Source: Parachlamydiaceae bacterium (lineage in GTDB: Bacteria; Chlamydiota; Chlamydiia; Chlamydiales; Parachlamydiaceae). From it: a stretch of DNA of 7,442 bases. Position numbers and translations under genes: made by a program. The stretch spans positions 1 through 7,442 of the forward strand of contig JACDGH010000130.1 of assembly GCA_013815395.1 (NCBI GenBank), written 5' to 3'. Within the stretch, counting starts at the first letter, position 1; every line of letters begins with the position of its first letter. Below are positions 1-5,674 of the stretch, piece by piece. The notes beneath the pieces are model-generated. The model did not search any database. It saw only the letters and a list, made by a program, of their open reading frames with translations, and was not told the origin of the DNA.

Positions 1-1422
1 TATGGAGATACCCCTCAGGGGATGTTGGAATCAGCCTTGGAATTTGCTAGGGTGTGTCAAAAAAATGACTACCACGATTTTATATTTTCAATGAAGTCAT
101 CCAATCCTCAAGTTATGGTCCACGCCTATCGTTTATTGGTTGCTAAAATGAATGAATTAGGATGGGATTATCCGCTTCATCTGGGTGTGACAGAGGCTGG
201 GCAAGGGGAGGATGGGCGGATCAAATCTGCTATGGGGATTGGCACATTGCTTTTGGATGGAATCGGTGAGACGATTAGGGTTTCGTTGACTGAAGATGCT
301 TGGCAAGAAATTGATCCTTGCAAGCGATTAATCCAATTTGCCGAAGAATATGCTGCTAAATCCGGGGTGAAAGTATTTGAAGAAAACTTTCGAAAGTTTG
401 ATGCCATAAAGCGGCGAGCGATCACGTTACCTCGAAATGTATCAATGCATCGTGATGGGACTGTCATTATTAGCTTAGGTGAAAAAGAACTAGAGAAAGA
501 TAATATTTATGAACTTCTGGGGTGTGGTCTACAACTGGGTAAACCCAAAATTACTGTAAACAGTGCCGATAATATTGCTTTAATCAATATGCCTAAAGCG
601 CCAGCGGCTTTGGAAGTCATAAAAAATTTGCATGCATCTGGTGTGGGACTTTTTTGCAATGATGCAACGGTTGATGGGGTGCAGGTGCTTTCGCTTAAAG
701 ATGCCCAGATCGAGTGGCAGAAGCAGTCCCGAAAAAAATTATTTACCCTTAAACTTGCAAATTCTGAAAGTCCTATAGTGATCAAAATTGGCGATGAGCC
801 GGAAGCTGATTGGTCAATTATTGAAAAAGTTTGTCCGACAGTAATAGCCTTGTCTCCTCTCAAAAACCGATTTCACACAGCCCGAAAGTTTTTTGAATGG
901 ATACAGCAAAAAGAAATTAAAGCGCCAGTGATCTTAAATTTTTCTTACGACTGCTCAATGGATGATTTAGTGATTCGTGCAGCAGCAGAATGTGGTGCTT
1001 TACTTTGCGATGGCTTAGGTGATGGGATTTGGCTAGAAGGGCCTTATGATGTAAAAGCTTTAAAGACTTTAAGTTTTGGTATCTTGCAGGCAGCTAGAAT
1101 GCGTATGTCAAAGACCGATTTTATTTCTTGCCCTAGTTGTGGCAGGACATTATTTGATTTGCAAAATGTCACTAAGCGAATTCATGCACGAACATCGCAT
1201 CTTCCCGGTGTTAAAATTGCCATCATGGGATGCATTGTCAATGGGCCAGGAGAAATGGCTGATGCAGATTTCGGTTATGTTGGCTCAAAGCCAGGCATGA
1301 TCGATTTATACATTGGCAAAACATGTGTTGAAAAAGATATTAGCTTTGCAGAGGCGGATGACCGCCTTGTTGAATTAATCAAGAAGGAAGGTCGCTGGCT
1401 TGAGCCTATTACGTCATGTTAA
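1..1422 (+). CDS. ispG: 4-hydroxy-3-methylbut-2-enyl diphosphate synthase, large (insertion-containing) type; 5'-truncated by window edge
   Basis: This [4Fe-4S] enzyme of the MEP isoprenoid pathway converts 2-C-methyl-D-erythritol 2,4-cyclodiphosphate to HMBPP in the cytosol. The reading frame is open to base 1 and begins YGDTPQGM, a conserved internal IspG stretch, so the ATG at 22 is internal and the true start lies to the left. 473 residues are visible; large-type enzymes are usually around 600 residues or more. The first ~130 visible residues are TIM-barrel (HLGVTEAGQGEDGRIKSA, GIGETIRVSLT). About 160-345 is the extra A* insertion domain that separates the barrel from the cluster domain in chlamydial and plant enzymes. 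The C-terminal domain has cluster cysteines C377 and C380 (CPSCGR) and C411 plus E418 (GCIVNGPGE). Their spacing matches E. coli C270/C273/C305/E312. The protein looks functional. It converges on the cobalamin adenosyltransferase gene. Confidence 0.96.
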   Translation, partial: YGDTPQGMLESALEFARVCQKNDYHDFIFSMKSSNPQVMVHAYRLLVAKMNELGWDYPLHLGVTEAGQGEDGRIKSAMGIGTLLLDGIGETIRVSLTEDAWQEIDPCKRLIQFAEEYAAKSGVKVFEENFRKFDAIKRRAITLPRNVSMHRDGTVIISLGEKELEKDNIYELLGCGLQLGKPKITVNSADNIALINMPKAPAALEVIKNLHASGVGLFCNDATVDGVQVLSLKDAQIEWQKQSRKKLFTLKLANSESPIVIKIGDEPEADWSIIEKVCPTVIALSPLKNRFHTARKFFEWIQQKEIKAPVILNFSYDCSMDDLVIRAAAECGALLCDGLGDGIWLEGPYDVKALKTLSFGILQAARMRMSKTDFISCPSCGRTLFDLQNVTKRIHARTSHLPGVKIAIMGCIVNGPGEMADADFGYVGSKPGMIDLYIGKTCVEKDISFAEADDRLVELIKKEGRWLEPITSC

Positions 1423-1443
1423 ATTAATTAACATGACGTAATA
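1407..1443. terminator. Perfect 16-bp inverted repeat, candidate bidirectional terminator between convergent genes
   Basis: The arms 1407-1422 (TATTACGTCATGTTAA) and 1428-1443 are exact reverse complements with a 5-nt ATTAA loop. The ispG stop codon (1420-1422) forms the inner end of the left arm, so the last IspG codons are part of the stem. The right arm ends 11 nt from the stop of the opposing adenosyltransferase gene. Being symmetrical, it could serve both strands. Neither side has a clear T-run, so factor-independent termination is not certain. It could instead protect both mRNA 3' ends. Confidence 0.55.
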
Positions 1444-1454
1444 TCAATAGGTTG

Positions 1455-2033
1455 TTAAGAGCCTTTATGGTGCTGCCACAAAGTTTCTGGCGATTTATTT
1501 AAAAAATTAACGTAACGCGAAACGGAAAAAAGATAATCTGATAAGCGATTCAGATAAATTAAAACATTTTCATTCACGTCGGCAGAGCTATACAAAGGTA
1601 GAACGCGGCGTTCTGCGCGACGGCAGATGCTGCGTGCGATATGTAGCATAGAGCCGCAAGGGTGCCCACCGGGCAAAATAAAGGCATGTAAGGGAGGGAG
1701 CTTTGCTTCCATGGCATCAATCCAAGTTTCAACCATGGCAATAGCTGTTTGATCAAATCGCGTCATATCAAGTTTAGAATTGGTAGCACGGGTTCTTGGG
1801 GTTGCCAAAGCGGCTCCAACATCAAAAAGAGCGTGCTGAATTGTTTCAAGTTGTTCGCGAATGGGAAGCATTTCCTCATTTACGGGTAAAAAAGAAACGG
1901 CGGCTCCCAAGGCAGAGTTGCATTCATCAACTGAGCCTAAAGCTTCGATGAAAGGGTCATTTTTAGTAACGCGCTGCCCGGTAAATAGCGATGTTTCGCC
2001 TTTATCGCCAGTTTTAGTGTAAATTTTTTGCAT
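1455..2033 (-). CDS. pduO: PduO-type cob(I)alamin (corrinoid) adenosyltransferase
   Basis: This enzyme transfers the 5'-deoxyadenosyl group of ATP to cob(I)alamin to give adenosylcobalamin, the coenzyme for B12-dependent isomerases and class II ribonucleotide reductase. At 192 aa it has the normal length of a single-domain PduO/MMAB-type enzyme. Visible family motifs are the N-terminal ATP-binding stretch TKTGDKGETSLF (6-17), GSVDECNSALG (33-43), FILPGG (118-123), ARSICRRAERR (133-143, with R134, R138, R139 and E141 in the nucleotide/cobalamin site) and LNRLSDYLF (161-169). The start is supported by AAGGA (minus strand, about 2040-2044) a short distance before the ATG. FILPGGHPCGS differs from the usual alanine-rich sequence after FILPGG, but the core residues are kept. 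No cobalamin biosynthesis or B12-dependent enzyme gene is adjacent, so a salvage role is inferred. It converges on ispG and is divergent from the gene at 2211. The symbol follows the domain name; cobO/btuR belong to a different fold. Confidence 0.93.
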   Translation of the reverse strand: MQKIYTKTGDKGETSLFTGQRVTKNDPFIEALGSVDECNSALGAAVSFLPVNEEMLPIREQLETIQHALFDVGAALATPRTRATNSKLDMTRFDQTAIAMVETWIDAMEAKLPPLHAFILPGGHPCGSMLHIARSICRRAERRVLPLYSSADVNENVLIYLNRLSDYLFSVSRYVNFLNKSPETLWQHHKGS

Positions 2034-2069
2034 ATCATTTCCTTTTTGATGGATGAATATTTGCTTTAG

Positions 2070-2100
2070 ATTATCTCGGTGAACTTTTTTTGCATATCAA
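2070..2100 (-). promoter_or_regulatory. Candidate promoter of the cobalamin adenosyltransferase gene
   Basis: Read on the minus strand, TTGATA (2095-2100) is followed after 19 nt by GATAAT (2070-2075), roughly 30 nt before the Shine-Dalgarno-containing leader. Both hexamers are near the sigma-70 consensus, but the spacer is longer than optimal. The leader is too short for a cobalamin riboswitch, and none is visible. Confidence 0.3.
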
Positions 2101-2154
2101 AGATTTTAAGCAATACAATGGAGCTTTATTACCGGATCATCAAATATTTTTAGG

Positions 2155-2184
2155 TTGAATTTGATATGACAGTTAGGATATAGT
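2155..2184 (+). promoter_or_regulatory. Sigma-70-like promoter of the 2211-4859 operon
   Basis: TTGAAT (2155-2160) and TATAGT (2179-2184) are separated by 18 nt. Transcription would start near 2191, giving a ~20-nt leader with a clear ribosome binding site (GGAGAG, 2200-2205, 5 nt before the ATG at 2211). An overlapping TTGATA at 2161 is only 12 nt from the same -10 and is less likely. Confidence 0.55.
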
Positions 2185-2210
2185 ATTTTTATTAAATTTG
2201 GAGAGTCAAC

Positions 2211-3521
2211 ATGTTTGAATCAGTTTGTCAAGCAACTATTTGCCTAATAGCATGTCATGGTGGTCCTGCAGATCATTTTGCCACTTTTGCACAACATTTA
2301 CCGAGTGAACTTGTAAATGTAGAAATTTATGCATCTGGCCCCGCTTTAAAGAAATTTGAAGATCGGGGGATTAGTGTAAAAAAAACATTTTCTCTCGATA
2401 ATATTTCTCAGGATGAAGAAGATGCTTTAGCCGAGCAAATCGCAAAAGCTTGTGCTGCATATTCAGTTGTAATAACGGACGTAGGCCATTCTTTCGATAT
2501 TAAATTACAAAATGCCCTTGCTCGTCACGCAATTCATGTTCTTCGCCTTGCCTACTATGATAATCCTGAACCTTATGTTCCTGGGGGATATTCTAAAGTG
2601 GCCACTACAGTAATGTTGGCTGCCCAAGGGGTTATATTTGCAAATTCCAACCTAGCTAGTGCATCAATATTCCAAGTACCAGGTAAGGAAATTGACTTTG
2701 GCAGTCTGAGAAAAATTGGAATTGGGTATTATCCTCTTGATCAAGCGGAAAAAATTGCTAGACGTCGCGCTGATGAACAATCTTCTATCCGTCAACTGTT
2801 GTTTTCCCGAAATAGTATAATTGAGAACAATCAAAAGGTTTTGGTATATTTTGGTGGAAACAACGATGAGTACTACAGTAAAGCTTTTCCTGCATTTCTT
2901 TCATTGCTTGCAGAAGGTATGCAGCATGCTGACTTTTCTAATCTCGTTTTAGTCATTCATCAGCATCCTGGTGCAAAAGCGAAAAACTTGGATGTAAATA
3001 TGACATCTGAATGGATAAATGAATATGGAAAGATGAAAAATGCTCCAAAAATTATTGTATCGAATTTTAGCACTGATGATGCTCAAGTGGTAGCTGATGC
3101 AGCGCTTTATTATCAAACGAGCATGGGGCCTCAGTTTGTGTTAGCAGGTATTCCAACTGTGCAAATAGGACATGAGACATTTCAAGATATTTTGGTAAAA
3201 AATCATTTAAGTCCTTCAGTAACGCATGTTAATCAGTTGGTAGATGTGATTGGAGATTTAGATCATCCAAAGAAAGAAATTCAGCAGGCAGTTATCCTAG
3301 ATTCTTTGGGAATAAGAAAAAATTGGTTGCAAATTTTCAAAAATGCAATAGGAGTAAATTCTACATCCATCCCACAAGATGGTGTTGTAAGTGGCTTGCA
3401 AGCAAAAAAAATCAATTGGCGACACTTTTTGTCAGGGAGTATTATTGCAATAAGCCTTTTAGCGATTCGTTTTTTTAAGAATATCTATACAAAATTTTGC
3501 AAATATTTAAAAATTAACTAA
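2211..3521 (+). CDS. Uncharacterised protein with GT-B glycosyltransferase-like features and a C-terminal membrane anchor
   Basis: I do not recognise a named family. The N-terminal half looks like a Rossmann domain: a hydrophobic strand running into ACHGGPADHFATFAQHL (14-30), then EIYASGPALKKFEDRGI (38-54) and VVITDVGHSFD (86-96). After a linker rich in charged residues (about 175-207) comes a second strand and glycine loop, KVLVYFGGNNDEYY (209-222), then LVLVIHQHPG (245-254). YQTSMGPQFVLAGIPTVQIGHE (301-322) resembles the Gly/Pro nucleotide-sugar loop of GT-B enzymes and UDP-GlcNAc 2-epimerases. Residues ~405-422 (HFLSGSIIAISLLAIRFF) form one membrane helix followed by a lysine-rich tail, and there is no signal peptide. 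This suggests a cytosol-facing, C-terminally anchored protein. The start has a good SD (GGAGAG). The MscS gene begins 39 nt downstream, probably in the same operon. Sugar transfer is a guess from fold resemblance; catalytic residues and substrate cannot be assigned. Confidence 0.8.
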   Translation: MFESVCQATICLIACHGGPADHFATFAQHLPSELVNVEIYASGPALKKFEDRGISVKKTFSLDNISQDEEDALAEQIAKACAAYSVVITDVGHSFDIKLQNALARHAIHVLRLAYYDNPEPYVPGGYSKVATTVMLAAQGVIFANSNLASASIFQVPGKEIDFGSLRKIGIGYYPLDQAEKIARRRADEQSSIRQLLFSRNSIIENNQKVLVYFGGNNDEYYSKAFPAFLSLLAEGMQHADFSNLVLVIHQHPGAKAKNLDVNMTSEWINEYGKMKNAPKIIVSNFSTDDAQVVADAALYYQTSMGPQFVLAGIPTVQIGHETFQDILVKNHLSPSVTHVNQLVDVIGDLDHPKKEIQQAVILDSLGIRKNWLQIFKNAIGVNSTSIPQDGVVSGLQAKKINWRHFLSGSIIAISLLAIRFFKNIYTKFCKYLKIN

Positions 3522-3551
3522 AACAAAAATACTTTTAAACTTTTTCAATTG

Positions 3552-3556
3552 AAGGA
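3552..3556 (+). promoter_or_regulatory. Ribosome binding site that places the MscS start at ATG 3561
   Basis: AAGGA within GAAGGATTAT lies 4 nt before ATG 3561. The alternative in-frame TTG at 3549 lies before or overlapping this site and has no SD of its own, so the ATG is preferred. Confidence 0.65.
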
Positions 3557-3560
3557 TTAT

Positions 3561-4859
3561 ATGAATGAAACTAATCAAAATATAATATTGAATAATCAGA
3601 ATAGTTATTTTAGTTTCATTTTACATTTTTGGAATAAAATAAGTCATTTGGTTCCCATTATCGAAATCAGCTCAATTGTTGGTTTTGTGTTTTTATCCTA
3701 TGTTTTTCAAAAGTGGGTTATACTTAAATATGATAGGGATTATCTCGAGAACGAGGATGCGCAAACATTTAAAGAAATGATCATAGTTTTGCTTATTTCG
3801 TTCACTGCACCTATTGTAACTTTTGTGTTTTCATCTGTCGCTCTGAGTATTTCAACACATTTAAATTATGACCCAGAAATATATAGGATTTCTATCCATT
3901 TAACGTTTGTATGGATGGCATGGATTTTTCTAACAAAATCAATTTCTGATATTTTTGTTCGCTGGATTGTAACTTGCACACTTATTCCTTTGTTTACGTT
4001 TACAGCTTTTGGTCTTGCAGACCCTATTGTGAATTATCTAGACTCTTTAAGTTTTAATTTAGGTGAAACTCGAATTTCAATTTTTATCATCCTTAAGGGG
4101 CTGCTAATAGCTACCTGTCTCGCTTGGGGCGCACGTTTTTTATCTCAATACATCACTAGCCTGATAGAAAATCAGAAAAAAATTAGTTTGGAAATGCGCG
4201 ATTTAATAGGGAACATTTTTAAAATTATTTTATACACAACTGTTGCGCTAATCACTTTAGATTTAGTAGGAATCGATTTAAAATCATTTGCTATCGTAGG
4301 TGGAGCTATCGGAATTGGTATAGGGTTAGGGCTTCAAAAAATAGCAGCAAATTTTATCAGTGGGATTATTATTCTTTTTGAGCAAAATGTTAAAGTTGGA
4401 CATTTAGTGGAAATTCCAGGTGGAGCAGGTCCAGGTTGGATTCGACATTTAGGCACACGTGCTGCAATTATTGATACAGAGGATGGTAAGCATACGTTAA
4501 TCCCAAATGAGGAACTTTTAACAAAATCTCTCATTGATTGGACTGCAAAAAATAAAAAGATTCGTGTTAACCTTATTATTAAAGTTTGTTTTGAATCTAA
4601 CCTTGAGCTTGCAAAACATATTATCTTAGAATCCGCAATTAATCATCGTCTTTGCTCTAAAAGCCCACCACCAGACTGTTTTTTACAAAAATTTACTGAT
4701 AATGGGGCACAATTTATGTTACGTTATTGGGTAGAAGATTTGACTGCCGGTTCTTTGGAGATGCAAAATGATGTTTTGTTCAATATTTGGAAATGTTTCT
4801 CAAAAGAAAACATTCAATTCCCCATATTACCTATCCAATACAATCCGAACTTAAATTAA
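3561..4859 (+). CDS. MscS-family small-conductance mechanosensitive ion channel
   Basis: This inner-membrane channel is expected to open under membrane tension and release solutes during hypo-osmotic shock. The 432-aa protein is longer than E. coli MscS (286 aa) because of extra N-terminal helices. Hydrophobic segments lie near 31-50, 73-97, 108-127, 133-152, 173-194 and 219-240. The last leads into the pore helix VGGAIGIGIGLGLQKIAANFISGIIILFE, described by positions 246-274: a Gly/Ala-patterned TM3 followed by the amphipathic TM3b. The cytoplasmic beta domain follows with VKVGHLVEI (277-285), a GTR/DG pattern (298-309) and LIPNEELL (313-320), the family's IPN signature. Residues GGAGPG (287-292) make this loop slightly longer and more Gly/Pro-rich than usual. 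The C-terminal alpha/beta cage domain is present. It is probably cotranscribed with the GT-B-like gene 39 nt upstream, and the hairpin at 4882-4923 follows. Confidence 0.93.
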   Translation: MNETNQNIILNNQNSYFSFILHFWNKISHLVPIIEISSIVGFVFLSYVFQKWVILKYDRDYLENEDAQTFKEMIIVLLISFTAPIVTFVFSSVALSISTHLNYDPEIYRISIHLTFVWMAWIFLTKSISDIFVRWIVTCTLIPLFTFTAFGLADPIVNYLDSLSFNLGETRISIFIILKGLLIATCLAWGARFLSQYITSLIENQKKISLEMRDLIGNIFKIILYTTVALITLDLVGIDLKSFAIVGGAIGIGIGLGLQKIAANFISGIIILFEQNVKVGHLVEIPGGAGPGWIRHLGTRAAIIDTEDGKHTLIPNEELLTKSLIDWTAKNKKIRVNLIIKVCFESNLELAKHIILESAINHRLCSKSPPPDCFLQKFTDNGAQFMLRYWVEDLTAGSLEMQNDVLFNIWKCFSKENIQFPILPIQYNPNLN

Positions 4860-4881
4860 ATTTAGGATTACATTTTCAATT

Positions 4882-4923
4882 AAACCTGCTTGTAGCTTTT
4901 TATATAAGCCTTCAAGCAGGTTT
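4882..4923. terminator. Intrinsic terminator, probably bidirectional, between MscS and epmC
   Basis: AAACCTGCTTG (4882-4892) pairs with CAAGCAGGTTT (4913-4923), an 11-bp stem. A second small helix, GCTT (4895-4898) with AAGC (4906-4909), sits inside the loop. On the plus strand the stem runs into TTTTTACTTTTA. On the minus strand it is followed by TTTAATTGAAAA, so it can also end epmC transcription, whose stop codon is at 4930-4932. Confidence 0.85.
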
Positions 4924-4929
4924 TTACTT

Positions 4930-5475
4930 TTACATAGTTTCAATCGCAAAATCGCTGATATTAAAGTCGACTGATGTGCCATAAAAGCTGCACAACGCTA
5001 AACGCAAGATTTTTGCACGCGATGGAAGACCTTGTTCACAATACGTTTTTACTTGGTTATAAACATTTCGTTTAAACACTAAAGTATCAGATTCTGGTCC
5101 ATTAAGATTATCCACACTTATGCGAAAAGGAAAGCTTGCGGCCTTTGAAAGTATCCACTCGAGTGCTTGGGGTTTTATTTCGACACTTTGAAAAAGGGTC
5201 TGTTGTTCATTTGTACGCCCATCTGGTGAATACCAATATCCAAAATCTATTAGTTGCCGCCTTTTTTCTCCGGCGATGAGCCAGTGGGCGCTTTCATGTA
5301 GGGCGCTAGCAAAAAAACCATGCGCAAAATAAATCTCATTGTGGGGCCTGTTTTCATCTTTTGGAAGGTAAAGTGGCTCATCACTACCTCTAACAAGTCG
5401 AGTGTTATGACTTTCAAAAAAACAATCGTTAAAAATTTTTATTAAATCATTATAATGATGTATGTTTTCGTCCAT
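4930..5475 (-). CDS. epmC: Elongation factor P hydroxylase (YfcM family)
   Basis: EpmC hydroxylates the beta-lysylated lysine of translation factor EF-P, the last step of the modification begun by EpmB (lysine 2,3-aminomutase) and EpmA (GenX/PoxA ligase). EF-P relieves ribosome stalling at polyproline. The 181-aa protein has the family's usual length and matches E. coli YfcM closely as I remember it: HHYNDLIKIFNDCF (6-19), NTRLVRG (24-30), DEPLYLP (32-38), AHGFFASALHESAHW (51-65), DFGYWYSPDGR (77-87) and KPQALEW (101-107). H60, E61 and H64 form the HExxH metal site expected to bind iron; the third, acidic ligand probably lies among the glutamates around 99-106. The start has a strong SD (AAGGAA, minus strand, 5481-5486, 5 nt before the ATG). 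No other EF-P gene lies in the window. The family is best known from Gammaproteobacteria, so horizontal acquisition is possible. Confidence 0.95.
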   Translation of the reverse strand: MDENIHHYNDLIKIFNDCFFESHNTRLVRGSDEPLYLPKDENRPHNEIYFAHGFFASALHESAHWLIAGEKRRQLIDFGYWYSPDGRTNEQQTLFQSVEIKPQALEWILSKAASFPFRISVDNLNGPESDTLVFKRNVYNQVKTYCEQGLPSRAKILRLALCSFYGTSVDFNISDFAIETM

Positions 5476-5639
5476 AAATATTCCTTATCACGATTGATAG
5501 CTTTTAAATTTAACAAATCGAACCAAAGAGTGCAACCCTGTAAATAGTAACCTTGAAACTTTCTCCATAGTTTTAAAAATTATGAATAGGTTGAAAAAAA
5601 AAGGTTGCTGAACTATTCTGTGCTACAAATATAAAACTC

Positions 5640-5668
5640 TTGAATTTATATGTGAAAACTCATAATTT
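5640..5668 (+). promoter_or_regulatory. Candidate promoter directly abutting the hydrolase start codon
   Basis: TTGAAT (5640-5645) precedes TAATTT (5663-5668) by 17 nt, or the overlapping CATAAT (5661-5666) by 15 nt. Either would start transcription at about 5672-5676, essentially at the ATG (5675), giving a leaderless or near-leaderless mRNA. A rival promoter further upstream, TTGAAA (5591-5596) with TATTCT (5614-5619) at 17 nt, would give a ~50-nt leader without an SD. Confidence 0.35.
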
Positions 5669-5674
5669 CAGTTT

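Noticed and set aside
22..24. ATG at 22 as the start of ispG
   Set aside because: The frame is open to base 1 and the codons before it read the conserved YGDTPQG, so this methionine is internal to a truncated gene.
507..863. Minus-strand 118-aa open frame inside ispG
   Set aside because: It lies wholly within a well-conserved ispG region, has no SD, and its translation shows no family features; it is a shadow frame.
2034..2100. Cobalamin riboswitch upstream of the adenosyltransferase gene
   Set aside because: The leader from the likely promoter to the ATG is only a few tens of bases and shows no B12-box-like sequence.
3549..3551. TTG as start of the MscS gene
   Set aside because: ATG 3561 is a better start codon and has AAGGA 4 nt upstream; the TTG has no SD of its own.
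4787..4984. 65-aa plus-strand open frame spanning the MscS end and the terminator
   Set aside because: It overlaps the MscS 3' end, runs through the terminator hairpin and into the epmC coding region, and has no ribosome binding site.
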